From positions 62,001 through 126,000 of the forward strand of contig BPQB01000014.1 in assembly GCA_019973155.2 (NCBI GenBank): a stretch of 64,000 nt of DNA, written 5' to 3'. Each line of letters starts with the position of its first letter. Positions within the stretch are counted from its first letter, which is position 1. This document shows positions 34,101 to 45,462 of this stretch, piece by piece. The translations under genes were made by a program, and so were the position numbers. Under the pieces are notes generated by a model. It made no database searches, was not told where the DNA came from, and saw nothing but the letters and a program-made list of their open reading frames with translations. Source of the stretch: Phanerochaete sordida (Eukaryota; Basidiomycota; Agaricomycetes; Polyporales; Phanerochaetaceae).

Positions 34101-34616
34101 AACGGCACAGAAGACTTTGCCAAGCACATGCTCGCTGACGACGCTAATCAACAGTTCCTCCGCCGCGAAGCTCGTCGGATTGACGGTAGTGGACTGGAGC
34201 GGCTACGGAAATCCAAGCTCGCGGAGGTAGAGCAGGCTACCGTGGCGGAAAAGCGAGCCAAGGAGCGCGCAAAAGCGGAGAAGCTCGCGGCGAAGCTTGC
34301 AAAACTCGCCCAGCTCGACTTAATTGTGGACGAGGCTCGTCTCCGTGCTATGAACGTCAAGGAACTCGACGCGCAGCTCGATAAGCATCGCTCCTTCAAG
34401 GAGGATACCGCCATACCCCTCAAGTCGCACCTGAAGAACAAAGGCCAGAAGCTTGCCGAGCTTCTGCAGGCCGTCGCACGGTATCAGACCCGGCACTCGC
34501 ACGCCCTCGGAGACGATGAAATGGAGTCTGCGGCGCACCCTGATGGCGGGAATATGACGCTGCAGAAGGATTGTGAAGATGCTGTGTATGACGAAGAGTC
34601 TGACTATGAAGAATAG
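31105..34616 (+). CDS. Coiled-coil protein with transposase-like C-terminal part
   Basis: Two exons, 31105-32449 and 32503-34616, joined over a 53-nt intron (GTGCGC to CTATAG), give 1152 residues in frame. Without the splice there are two long frames of 452 and 642 codons, but the joined reading runs smoothly into SGDGTTHRNVGKEARNV (from residue 453). Residues 1-35 are basic; about 50-360 are Gln/Glu/Arg/Leu-rich heptads, a long coiled coil. The second half has GDGTTH (Asp455), FFWAGCCMHKELN (residues 650-653 are CCMH) and TWERFCGEF, and ends in a Lys/Ala/Glu helix and an acidic tail. A D, then C-x2-H, then E order recalls hAT-like RNase-H transposases; that is inference. Similar proteins are, as I recall, multicopy and unannotated in Agaricomycetes. 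No terminal repeats were found, so it may be a domesticated or immobile copy. Confidence 0.7.
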
Positions 34617-34897
34617 CGGGTGTGGTAATACAGACGTTCGTAGTACACGGCTCGGTCGCAGCTCATGAGCGAAGGTTTGGACGATGCGACGAGCACCGAG
34701 GGGCCCCACCTCCCTGCCTAAAACGGGCGTTCTGCTCCAAAATTCTCGAAAATGTCATTTCTTGCCGCTGTGCCGGACATGACAGCTGCTTTGTAAGCTG
34801 CACGCATCCCAGCCGACGATTGCCCAGGGTCACAGACGGTATTCCAAGCAGAGATATTTCTGCACGGTATAGTATTATAATGAATGCAGGTTTACAC

Positions 34898-34969
34898 GGC
34901 CGCCTGGCGAAATGGCATCGCGTCTGACTACGAATCAGGAGATTGCAGGTTCGACCCCTGCGGTGGTCA
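34898..34969 (+). tRNA. tRNA-Arg(ACG), copy 2 of 4
   Basis: 72 nt, identical to the copy at 2681-2752, plus strand. The anticodon loop CTACGAA gives ACG. It lies 281 bp downstream of the coiled-coil/transposase-like gene. Confidence 0.95.
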
Positions 34970-35259
34970 TCGTCTCTTTTTCAACTGTTTTGCTCTCGAT
35001 CTTGTGTATACTATAAGTACACGGCCATTGCTTAGAAAACTAGTCTTCGCTGTTACCTTGCATTATATCCAGTCGAAAGAGGATAAATTTTATTTGGATA
35101 GCCCGGCCCACAACAGCAAGAGAAATCAACGAAGGACAAGACTTGCCTTCTGTGGATGCCTGAACACGAGGCGCGCGTCGAGCTTGCAGCTTCAGCCAAT
35201 ATCTTCAGCAATCATCTCGGCTTTCCCGGTTCCCCTTCGACATAGCTCCTCACTCTCTG

Positions 35260-36211
35260 CTATCTATGATCACCTTCACGGATCTTGTCTCTCACCCTCA
35301 TCAAGCACCTGCCAAACTCGTTCCTGCCCCTGCGGTCCGCACCACTGCCCCAGAACCAGTCGTCCTGTATCCCGGCATGAGCACTGAACGAGCACGCCAC
35401 ACAGACGTGAAAACTCACAGGATTGTACTCAAATAGATCGCGACCTCCTGTCGACAACAGCAGCTTCCGCAGCTTGGGATGCTGTGTGAACTTCGCCTCC
35501 AGAACGCGTTCCATGATCGAGATTTTGACTTCGTCCCAGCCCTTGCGCCGCGAATCTAGGTTACGTTCCGCTTCCTCGAGAGCCTCTTGCGGAGTTGGCT
35601 TCAGGCGGATGCGTTCGGCAAGGCCGGGATCAGTCTCGAAAAATCCATGCGCCTGGAAGACTAGAGGATGTTGCAGGTCAGCCCCGGATTCGGTCGCTAG
35701 CTGCGTTTGGCTTACGATGCTCAGATGTCGGGTACTCAACACCGCCGTACCACACAGGAAAAGGTGCGAAGTTCGTGAATCTGAGGTGCAGATGAGAGGA
35801 GTCCGTTACAAGGCAAGTAGAAACATACTCGTAGTAATTCTCATCGCGGTGATAGAAATAAAGCGGCGGTTCGCGCGTAGTACGTCGACTTCGTGTTCGG
35901 GTTCGTGAGCGCGACTGTGAGTGCGGTCTGGGTCGCGAGGGGGCCCATTCCTCGTACAGTGATCGGACTGGCGGAGGTGGCGGTGACTGATACGGAGGCT
36001 GCACCAGCTGTTCAGGTTCGCGCGCTCGAGCAGGGTACTGAACTGGTGGCGGATGTTGAGTTGGAATCGAGTATGGCGACTGCCCCGCATAATGGGTTTG
36101 ATACGCGTACCCGTGTTGGGGCTGACCTTGCGCTTGTCTCTGGAACGGTCCAGGATGTTCCCAGCTCTTGGGCGACTCCAGCGGGTACAGTGGCGGGGTG
36201 GCGGAGCCTAA
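35260..36211 (-). CDS. NADAR-domain protein (YbiA-like), 5' end not located
   Basis: Minus strand, at least four exons. The first visible exon, from an acceptor near 36211, encodes a Pro/Gln/Tyr-rich tail (QYPARAREPEQL, YQSPPPPPVRS) and an Arg/Ser stretch, then PLYFYHRDENYYE. Next come FTNFAPFPVWYGGVEYPTSEH and LFQAHGFFETDPGLAERI with WDEVKISIMERVLEAKF and QHPKLRKLLLSTG, then after a 51-nt intron DDWFWGSGADRRGRNEFGR and the stop at 35260. Splices give FTNF directly after YYE and FQAH directly after TSEH, the family pattern. NADAR proteins (DUF1768) bind or cleave NAD/ADP-ribose-type ligands, acting as N-glycosidases in riboflavin-intermediate clean-up or in ADP-ribose metabolism. The N-terminal Pro-rich extension is unusual beside the roughly 160-residue bacterial form. 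The start codon was not found. Confidence 0.8.
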
Positions 36212-36973
36212 TCACAGTTCAGCGCATTGTTTCCGAGGAGGAATGCCTATGAGGACTGACCGGCGTGTTGGCGCACGCTGGTGCTCACATCATACAGGTT
36301 CCACCTCGGAGCAGGTGGCGCAAGCCATGGCGCAGCAGTTCCTCCAACAAGTGTTGTCGGCTGAATGCTTGAATATTGCGTGTAAGGGCTGTGGAAGTAG
36401 AGGGGTGACTGACTGAACATCTCTCCTTCTAAAGCTCGACAGAGTAGATGGCAGGCACGAGCAGGCCCAACTTCATGCTCTTATAGTCCTATGTAGGCAT
36501 CGCATTGCTATGGCTTCTTTATGCGGACATATTGTTTCTTGGCAGTGTCTCCGGACGCCACAATTACCTGGCAACTGGTCGGGACCTTGTTTGCATCGCA
36601 GCGACGTGAAATCCCCGGGTTCAGCCAGGACATCGTATTGTGATGAGTCGTGACTTGCCACCAGGTGCTATGGCGTCCCGTTTGCATCACGTTAGCGGAG
36701 TACGCAGCGCAGACGTCGCCACCTCCACATCGATTTGGCTGTTCTTACAAACCGGACGCGCGTTCGTGTTACCAGGTGCCCGCAGCAGGTAAGTCTTGTC
36801 GTTCAGCGGGGTTTCTTGTAATTGTGCGTCGTATTGTTTGTACGAGATGATTTACTTGAGGATACCCAATTACTCGGCAGTACAAAAACTGAACTGTGTC
36901 TTCCCAACAGCTACATACCTCACCGTGTACGCGATACACAGAAACTACGTCGAGCATCGTTAAAAAGAAACGA
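36212..36973. other. Intergenic; may hold the first exon of the NADAR gene
   Basis: No clear coding exon was identified. Short Gln-rich frames near 36300 are not supported by splice signals. Nothing else is recognised up to the tRNA. Confidence 0.35.
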
Positions 36974-37045
36974 TGACCACCGCAGGGGTCGAACCTGCAA
37001 TCTCCTGATTCGTAGTCAGACGCGATGCCATTTCGCCAGGCGGCC
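36974..37045 (-). tRNA. tRNA-Arg(ACG), copy 3 of 4
   Basis: 72 nt, identical to the other three copies, minus strand. It is 2.0 kb from copy 2 and in the opposite orientation. About 330 bp without a recognised gene separate it from the F-box-like gene. Confidence 0.95.
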
Positions 37046-37378
37046 GTTGGAAACACTGTCACGTAGCCCTACATATACCGTATATCAAGTCCACCTGTCA
37101 TATTCCGGCTGCCCCTAGGTAATTGCCACCTCGTTACTCCCTCTTTGCACGTTTCCGCGACATGCAACGTAGCTCACGCTGCCACTCGCAGCTTGTATGA
37201 TGCAAATATGTCAAAAATTCTGCTGATTTGGACTCAACAATATCCTCAGCCCGCTCAAAACTCGACCGTAGCTCGACACCGTGCCTGGTGTCTATAGTCT
37301 CGTGCTTACGCCATTCAAGTTTATCCAAACTTCACTTTAGGATGTCATTTTCTAGTCAGTCTTCGCGTCAATCGCAGA

Positions 37379-38181
37379 ATGCGTGGAATGCTTACAGGTT
37401 GCGACCTTGCTGTTCCTGCAGGTGCCCCGTTGTCACGAGAGGGCGAGAAGAAGCGGGCGGAAGACATCGCGGACTGGCCCTTCCGCATTCCTCGCGAGAT
37501 CATGGGCACAATTCTTGCCTCCCCTGATCTCGGCGTCCGCGAGCACCTCGCGCTCGCTGCGACGTGCTGCGCCCTTCGGCGCATGTACCACAGCAACGAG
37601 GTCTGGGCGGAGATCAGGCGCCATAGGACAGTACCCGTGAACGGTCGCTATAGACGCCTCTCCTTTACAGGCGGCATTTACAAGGACGACCGGATGCTAC
37701 AGCACCTCGCCACGCGACCGCAGAAGAAGAAGGCTAACGGCCCGTTTATGAAGAGGCTTGCAGAGCCGTACGGCGGTCATTACGAAGCCGTCAAAGGTGT
37801 TCGCCACTACGTGCGCATACCTCCGGCTGTGTTCCCCTAAAGCTGATCTCATTTTCGCCCTAACGCATCCCGAAAATGAAAGTGAACGTGCTCTATCCGA
37901 ATTTGACAGACGCGCACCTCAAGCGACTCAAGTTCTATCCTGAGAATAGGAACGGGTATCAGCAGACGAACGAGGGGTGCGCGGAGGGTGCGGTAGAGTG
38001 GCTGTCCATCCGCGTGCGCAACGGTTGGAGCGCTACGGATTCGAGCAATGCGCTTACGGGCGATGCTTCGACGTCTGTGGCGGTCGACACCCAAGAAGGC
38101 ACGTCCGGTAGTGCCAAGAAGCGCACAGCAGACAGTGCCAAGCTCAAGGATGGGGATAAGGGAAAGAAAGTCCGCAGATGA
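37379..38181 (+). CDS. F-box-like protein
   Basis: Two exons, 37379-37796 and 37883-38181, joined over an 86-nt intron with a CTAAC branch site, give 238 residues in frame. Residues about 36-82 read PFRIPREIMGTILASPDL, HLALAATCCALRRMYHSNEVW, the leucine/proline/tryptophan spacing of an F-box (SCF ubiquitin-ligase substrate adaptor, binds Skp1). The segment after the intron (VNVLYPNLTDAHLKRLKFYP) is unrecognised, and the tail is Ser/Thr then Lys-rich (SAKKRTADSAKL, KGKKVRR), a possible nuclear signal. No WD, LRR or Kelch substrate domain follows, so it is a short F-box protein, a type abundant in Agaricomycetes. The start is the first Met of the frame and could lie upstream. Confidence 0.5.
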
Positions 38182-38360
38182 CGAAGATGCTGTGAAACAT
38201 GTATGGGCAGTAACTTCAGGGCGTCCATAGGATGGGTCATCGTCGATATATTCACTCTACCGTATATCATTGTTTTCTCGTGAGACTGCAGGGGTCCGTC
38301 TACTCTAGCCTGCAGCTTCTCTAACAACTCGTCTTTCATGATACTGACAAGGAAAGTGCG

Positions 38361-40921
38361 TCACATCGTGAAGTCCTCAACGTTGAGCTGCACGCTCGCG
38401 CCGCCGCGGAGGACGGCCAAGGGGCCCGCCCAATCCGACGAGAGCGCAGAGCGCGTGGCAGCGACCAGCGCCTCAGGCCCAGAGACTATCGAACAATCAG
38501 CATCACCTCTCCTCCCCAATCAGAAAGATACTCACTGTCGACAGACACCGCACCCTTCGTGCTTGTGATGATGTCCTTGAGGAGCGCATGGATATCGGGA
38601 CGGCCGATCTGTACATCGACGCCCTTGATCGTGTAGTCGCTGCCGGCGTGCGTGCTGTCCGAGCCGCGCTCGAGGTCGTCGTCCTTGCCCGAGTCCTTGC
38701 CCGAGTCCGTGCTCGACGCGGAGTACCCCGACGCCTCGCGGCGCTCGGTCGCGATGTCGCCGCAGACCGTCGGCGTCGGCGAGCCGGGCGAGGTCGGGCT
38801 TGCGAGCGGCGTCGTGGGGGCGGCGGGCGTCGCGGAGAGGGTGGGGAGGCTCGAGAGCGTCGGCGCGCAGGACAGCGTCGGCTTCGTCGGTGTATCTGGC
38901 AGCGTGGGGCGCGAGGTGACGAACACCAGGATCGAGAGCTCGACGTCGGGCGGGCAGGTCGCGACGGCCTTGCGGAGGTCGTGTGCGATCCAGTTGATGT
39001 GCGCTAGAGCAGCGGAGTCAGCGGCCGAGGCAGACAGAGGAAGAGGGAAATCGTACCAGCATGCCTGATGGCCCAGATGAAGACGACGCGCCGTGCACAT
39101 GCGGCACCCTTCGCAGCCTCACTATACGCGTTTCGTCAGTTACGGTCGGCGGCACGGTAAGTGGCGACGTACGTCAGAATCTCGCGCATTCGCGGGATAG
39201 TGTACGCCACACCGGATCCGCCAGCGATGAAGACGCAGGTGTCGAAGCCGGAGATGTCAGGCGGCGCGCCGTACGGGCCGTCCATGAACATGTAGAGGTC
39301 GCACGAGCCGCCCGCGGCGGCGGCGTGGTCGTACAAGCGGCGCGTGAGGCCGTCGCGCGTGCGCACGATCCACATGATCTCGCGCTCGTGGACGTTCGGC
39401 TTCGCGTCGGCGGGCGCGTCGAGCGGCTCGCTGAAGGCGGCGATGGTGAACGGGTGGCTCTCGAGCGGGCCGAGCGTCGGGAATGCGAGGAACATGTGCT
39501 GGCCGGCCTTCCAGCCCGCGCCGGGCGCGAGCGCGCCGCGGCCGGCGAAGAGCGGGAGGTAGAACGAGCGGCGGACGGTGATGCGGAGGGTGTCGTCGGA
39601 GAGGACCTCGAGGTGCGCGCGCCGCTTGTCGCGCGACGGGCTCCATGTGAGCACGAGGTAGCGGATGTAGCGGCAGAGGCGGTCTTGGCCCCAGATGATG
39701 AAGCATGAGTATATGAACTTGTGGTAACTGCAGTGGCGTGAGTGTCGGTAAGTATTGATAGAGTCGGTGGGCATACGGGTAGCCTAGGTCCGCGCTGCAG
39801 TGCCACATCGCGCCGATGAGGAAGATACTGAGACACGGGACGGAGTAAGCACGGGGCGTTCAGACTGTAGTGCATCACTCACATAACGAAGATAACGTGC
39901 GTGATCCAGAAGAATTCGTAAAATCGTTGGCGTATTGGTTTAATGGATAGCAAAGTCAGGATCGCGAAGGAGATTCCTGAGATAAGACCCATCCAGCGCC
40001 AAGTATCGTAAAAGACATAGATAGACCCAGCGCGAATGCTAGAAGGTACTATCGGTTAGAACCGTGGTGAATTACAGAGTGGCATGGACGTACATGGCCG
40101 CGCCGTGAATCCATATCTGAATCAGGATGACCCGGGAGATGACTCGGTGCATCAAATTGAGCTGGCCGTCGATGTTAAGATAACGACCAACGCTATAGCT
40201 GCGATGGGGCTCACCTTTTCGTGGCTGATGCCTGTGAGGTCTGGAGGGGAAAATGAGAACCACGCCAGTGCGCGCGAAGGGAGGACATACACTCGATAGC
40301 GTTGTTCTTCATCGCCAACGCCACGATGATCGGGAACTGCGCCGTGGCCATGTTGGCGGCATGCGCCTGGATGGAGCTGAAGCTCAAGCCCTGGGCTGCA
40401 CCAGCGTGAGAGGGGATCTGAGACGAGGAGCTGGGCGGGACGTACAGTGGACGAAGTCCCAGATGAAGATCCCTGCGATGTAGCCGAGGGTCATGACGAG
40501 CTCCACGATGGTCATGTGCACGAAGGGGATGCGCCAGCGGAAGGAGGGAATCCGGGCGGCCGCCAGCGCCGCGGCGGGCAGGCGCTTCATCGACACCCGG
40601 TCGCTGGTGCCAGACGACTCGGTCACGGCCTTGTGGTCCGCCGGCGGGCGAGATGCGCGGCGGCGCATGGCCCTCCGCTGCTTCCACGCCCACAGGACCG
40701 AGGCGACGTTGATCAGGGTAGCGAAGCCGATGATGCCTGTCTCGAGATACCACACCTGGTAGGCGGATATCTTGCGGATGAATGGCGGTCAGCGGGCGCA
40801 GGAGCGGAGTGGAAAGAGGGATACACACCAAGGCGTGCTTCCTACGCTCATCCCAATAGTCGGTGGGGCCTTCCTCGGCGGCGGTCGTGGTGGGCGTCGC
40901 TTGGCTCGTCGTCGCGCTCAT
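38361..40921 (-). CDS. Ferric-chelate reductase 1 (FRE family)
   Basis: Multi-exon gene from MSATTSQATPTT (40921) to NVEDFTM (stop 38361). It reduces extracellular Fe(III) or Cu(II) chelates at the plasma membrane with NADPH via FAD and two hemes. Domains in order: helix GIIGFATLINVASVLWAW; helix MTIVELVMTLGYIAGIFIWD; AQFPIIVALAMKNNAIE; LTGISHEK; LNLMHRVISRVILIQIWIHG, with two His 13 residues apart as in heme-binding helices; FFWITHVIFV; the FAD site ESHPFTIAAF; an NADPH region CVFIAGGSGVAYTIP; and a C-terminal HINWIAHDLRKAVATCPPD with a long Ser/Thr/Pro-rich cytosolic insert. TATA-like CTTAAAAAG (41004-40996) lies about 80 bp upstream of the ATG. An iron-type GATA site lies at 41410. The exon pattern matches reductase 2 at 53223-55716. 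Confidence 0.88.
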
Positions 40922-42278
40922 CGCGGTGGAGATCGGGCGAAGGAGTGGAGAAGGACGGAGGGCAAAGGGCACCTGAGTAGCATATTTCATTGTGGCTTTT
41001 TAAGCGTTGCCCGTCGAGAGGGCGGGCACGAAAAAGCGAGAATTTGCGCGGCGTATGACGAGACCTTTCGACGTCGGGAACGCCGCCTGCAGGTGGAGAG
41101 GAGCCGACAGTCTGGTAGAACGTCCGCAAATTTCAGATGGGTCGTCTCGCTTCTCTGGAATGAATGGCGGGCAGGAACGCACCGCGTGTGGGTGCGTAGG
41201 CTGGAGCGCACCTTGGGCGGGCTGTTGCGGGCTGGAGGGCGAGTCCTGGGGTCTGCTTGGCAGAGGAAGCGGCTAGAAGCGCTCTCGACGTGCAATGCGC
41301 AGGGTCGAAGCACATGCTGTCCGACCTTCCTGCGTCATATTTGAGGAATCCTGGAAGATGAGTGGGCAGCGCGTACGCCGGATATCTTGATCAGCTTGCT
41401 GGGGTCCTTATCAGATAAGATAAAGCGGGGTGCTGATCGAGCCAAGCCGATCCGAGGTGCGGACGGCGGAGGCCTGCGAAGCCCATCGGCGCAGAGAAGG
41501 GCTCAAAAAGCTCTTCCAAGCGGCCTTCAGGGGCATTCCCTATGAATAGCCGTCGTCAGCGAGCCGTTCGGGAGCGAAGCGCAGCGAGACAGAGCGAAAC
41601 AGCCGCGAAACTTACGAAGCTTCGCAAGAAGCGCTTCTCGGTAGGTGCGTCGGTCCCGAAAGATGCCTGAAGGCCTGAAGTGGGCCTGAGAAGTGGTTTC
41701 TGGCTGTCGATGACCGCAGAAGGCTTTTCGCAGGCCTAGACGTCGGGCAGACTCGCCCTTCATCTAACGTCGATTCAGCCCTAACAGCAGCCGACAAGCA
41801 TCTAAGACTGTGTACAATTAGTTTCGCAGACAATACAGTGATAAAAGGTGCACAGCTTACGGACTAGCGAAGGCGACAAATGGCATCTTCAAGAGATCTG
41901 AAGGTGACAGCAGTAGCTGACGACTCCGAGCGCGTGGTTCGGAGCCGGAGGCAAAGCCGCGCGCGCGCGCGCTAGCGCCGCTGCGCTCTCCCCATGACAT
42001 CACCGCCCCCTGGCACCGCAGACCCTGGGGACCTCGCACCGCATGCCCTCTGTGATCTTGCATCGTTCATGACTGTACCTTCACGAACGACACAAGACGC
42101 TTCAAGAATGTTTTATCCATCGCTATCGACGCTTGTATATCACAATTCAGTCTCGTTCCTCGTTCCATTCATTTGCTATACAAGTGGCTACATTTACAAT
42201 CATCGGAGCTCATTACTGCTGCACGCCCGGCGACGTATGTACAGCTGCGCGGGGAGAGGGCTCCAAGCGCAGCACCAC
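40922..42278. other. Promoter region of ferric reductase 1 and gene-free spacer
   Basis: The part up to about 41530 is colinear with 55717-56345, sharing the TATA-like box, GCAAATTTC, GAGTGGGCAG, the GATA site and CTCTTCCAAGCG. The rest, to 42278, shows no gene; small frames on both strands have no motif. Confidence 0.5.
41410..41418 (+). promoter_or_regulatory. Iron-type GATA site of ferric reductase 1
   Basis: ATCAGATAA, within TTATCAGATAAGATAA (41408-41423), 489 bp upstream of the reductase 1 ATG. It matches ATC(A/T)GATAA, the binding site described for the iron-responsive GATA repressors Urbs1, Fep1 and SRE/SREA. A matching site stands at nearly the same distance before reductase 2. Confidence 0.7.
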
Positions 42279-44454
42279 CTACCACGCCATCGGCGCACAC
42301 CAACGCTCCGCCTCCGCAGCATCCCGTGAGAGACGCGAAGACAGCCTCTTCAGCTTCCGCCTTTCGTAGAGCACCGCGCCAGCTGCGATGCCCGCGGACA
42401 GGTGCGCCGCGGCGCCGACGCCCGGGCGCGCCGACCACCGCGCGCACGCACGGTATATGAACACGTGTGCAAGCGGCGCAGCGGCGAGCACGCGCGCGGA
42501 GTACTTTCCGGGGTCGCGGCTGCGCTCTGGGGCGCCGTCCTGCGGGGCGGTGCGCAGAGCCCGTGGGTCGCGGAAGCTGTGCGCGAGAGAGGCAGCGTGG
42601 GGCGGCGTGCCGCTGCGTGGATTTTGCCTGGTCGTACGGTGCCCCGCCTTGCTCGTGCGTTCGACGCGCCGGAGCAGCTCGAGCGCCATCAGGAAAAGGT
42701 AGTCGGCTTGTGCGTATGGTCCGTATGGCCCGTCTTCGCCCCATTCGGAGCCGTCGGTCTCGGTCAAGTCGCTGCGCGACTCGACGTCGAACTCGTCTTC
42801 CGGGACGATACAGTCCGCGCAGTAGTCGCCGAACGCGTGACGACAGGTAATCGCTTTCTCATTGATGAAAGCGAGCGGATTGCGCACGGGAGGCGATGCT
42901 GGCCTAACTTCCGCGGGTTTGTGGTCCACATCTCTGTGAAGGTGTTCCTGGGCGATCCGGGACATGTCGATGTTTCCGCCAGCGAGCCAGTCCGGAGAGG
43001 CAGTTGCCTGAATTTGACCCACTTATATGCAGTCCGTTAGATGGTTCCCTGGTTCCACAATGGACTGCTTACCTCCATCGGAGTCTACATCAACGAGGGG
43101 ACGACTCTCCGCGAGAAATGCGGCCCAGTTTTCTGGCCAGCCTGTTTCTCGTTAGCGATAGTGAGCGGTTTATAGGCAAGTAACCTTACTGTCGGGACAA
43201 AGGCTGAATAAATCGTCATGGCTCGCAACCGCGACATCAGCCTCGGAAGTCTGCGCTTATTCGTGAGATATTGGGAGACAATCACAGTCCACGAGGGTTA
43301 ACTTGCCAGCAAGATGTAGTCAAGCACATCGTCGATCGGATCCTGCGAATCAATACGTGGTAAATCGTCTGTAAGGCGCAGTGACGACGACTCACATGGA
43401 ATAGAGCCTCAGGTTCTTCCTGAACTTCAAATTCGAAGGCATCATCTCCGTCTTCATCTTCGAGCGAAGACAGGATCGAGTCTGCTGCCCGGGCTGGCGT
43501 GCCTTCTGCAGTCAGATCCACCAAGGGGCTTCCAAGCTGGTCTGCGAGTATCTTTGTCAGCAGTGCCTGGTCCGCATCGTTCAAACTCTGCTCGCGGGAT
43601 CCAGCGGCAACGAGCCGCTTCCCAAAGAACTTTCGCCTCTTCATTTTGTAATACCGCAGAAAGAGGCACTGGTCATGCGGAGGCTCTCCGTCCCCGCTCT
43701 GAGAAGCTTCGCGCACGGGTCCGCAACGCTGCTCGACAGAATGTGCGCCGTCCTCCTTCACTTCGACGTGGAACTCGACGCCGGCAAGGTCGGCGAGCTG
43801 CGCCTGCACCGCGAACTCGTGCGCGCGGCCGGCGCGCGTGCAGGCCGCGAGGGCCCAGGACGACGTCTTGAGCCAGCCCGAGACGAGCACGATGTCGTCT
43901 GCGTCGAGCGTGTGGCCGAGCGCGGCGGCGAACGCGTGCCACGCGTCGTGGTGCGCGTGCATGTACGCGCGGAACGCGGTGCAGCTCTGCAGCACGAGCG
44001 AGCGCGTCGCGCTGCTGCCGAGCACGGCGAGCGCGCCCTGGTCGCTTTCGCATGCGAAGCGGTAGCGCGCGCCGGCGCCGTGGCTGTCGGACGTGTGAGC
44101 GGGTGCGTGCGGGAGTCTGGGCCGTGCTCACGTTGATAGCCCCGCGCCGATGTCGAGCTGGCGCATGGACGAGCTGTAGAGAGGGCCCGGCGGAAGGTAG
44201 TTTGTCGTCGTGTGGAGCATCGCAGTCTCGTTGTACTGCAGTGGGACGAAGTCCGGCGGGACACCACAGTGCGCGTTCACGGGATCGTCGGCATCGCGGA
44301 TGGCGTTGAAGAGGCGGTAGAAGCATCCCTCGAAGACGAACCCGACGTCGCCGATGAGGACCTCACCAAACTTCGTTGGCTCAGGTTGCCAGAGCGGCAG
44401 GCCGTGGCGCCTCGGCAGAAGCTGGCTTGCATAGACCTCCGCGGCCGAAGTCAT
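42279..44454 (-). CDS. SGWLKTSEW-family protein, copy 5 (divergent, function unknown)
   Basis: Exon 1 starts MTSAAEVYASQLLPRRHG at 44454 and holds GLPLWQPEP, EVLIGDVGFVFEGCFYRLFNA and GVPPDFVPLQYNE. Exon 2 (about 44094-43395) gives AYMHAHHDAWHAFAAALG, LVSGWLKTSSWALAACTRAG, SVEQRCGP and PHDQCLFLRYYKMKRRKF, then an Asp/Glu-rich stretch. Short exons encode DPIDDVLDYILL (about 43340-43302), ADVAVASHDDLFSLCPDS and ENWAAFLAESRPLVDVDSDG. A last long exon (to 42279) has ASPDWLAGGNIDMSRIAQEHL, a Cys pair (CADC), an acidic stretch, and near the end AAHLSAGIAAGAVLYERRKL, a possible membrane helix with a basic flank. It is the most diverged copy (KTSSW for KTSEW) and GC-richer in exon 2. Joining the last exon is likely but not certain. 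Confidence 0.6.
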
Positions 44455-45462
44455 TGCTCCTGTAGCATAGGAATTCGTGAGGAAATGGAGCCAGCACCTG
44501 CGCTGAAGGACGCGACTCACTATATATCTCAGGACTGACATGCTTTGATTGACATCATCACCACCCCGCCTCGTGCTGCCGGACAATGTCGCGTTTTCGG
44601 CCGTGCGGTAGGTTCTGAGCCATCCTAGAGGCTGCGCCGCCAATAATGCGCAGGGTGTGCGTTGGTAGCGCACCGTGTTCTGCGGTGAAACCTGTCCTGG
44701 GGCGGAGTATGGTGGTAACAATTTAGTCGTCCAATCACCCGTGCTGACACGGTCCGTGATATGCTTGGGCGTACCGTCCAATCATTCTTCCGTGCATCCA
44801 TGACCTCGCCATCTCTCGTTGCCCTTCTTCCTCATGGCCAGATTGCAAACAGGCATGTGCGTATAGGTTGCGCTTATAGACCTAGCCAGGTTCGTAGCTG
44901 CCGCACTGGATCCTCCTGCCGCGCGACGCTCAGCAGACCGATTTACAGCCTGGACAAGATTCTCTAGTATGGGAAGATACACGCTCGTCGCATAAGAAGC
45001 ACGCCACGAATACAACGCGCTCTTTCAAAATGTCCTATGCTCGGGTTTGAGCAGCATTCGCTGGCAAGTACTGAGGTTTAGCTACCCGTGATAGTACGCA
45101 TAAAAACTCAATTTAACGTACAGCGAACCTCGCTGCTACTCTTGAAGCTCGTTTTGTAATTTCCTCCTTCCTTTCCTTTGGTCGTTGCTTCCTGAGCCAC
45201 TTTGGATGTAGGGTCTCCCGTCACGCCGGCACGAGCAAAGCTGGTTCTGCGCTGTATACGCCGGGCGTCTGCACCACGTGGCGAGCACTGCCACACCAGG
45301 GAAAGGCTCCGGCTGAATCGCAGGTCCTCGCCCCTCCGTCACTGCCTCCACTTGTCTCTCGCCGTTCCAGGCTGTGCGACGCCGCCGAGGCTGTCGTTAA
45401 AGACTACAAATACGCCCAGAGACCCTTTGTTGCTGCCCTCAACGACGACCATATCTCTCCCG
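44455..45462. other. Intergenic, no gene recognised
   Basis: Divergent promoter space between family copy 5 (minus) and the gene at 45463 (plus). Short frames only; no known motif was seen. Confidence 0.4.

Noticed and set aside
32688..34616. Separate 642-residue gene starting at 32688
   Set aside because: The frame extends upstream of that Met to a splice acceptor at 32502, and joining to the preceding exon keeps frame and continues the protein.
35678..36004. NADAR protein start at 36004
   Set aside because: The codon there is GTG, and the same frame runs on upstream with coding character to an acceptor near 36211.
36974..37045. tRNA-derived SINE family as the source of the four tRNA-Arg copies
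   Set aside because: All four copies are exact 72-nt genes with no shared tail or flank, so they are ordinary tRNA genes rather than SINE copies.
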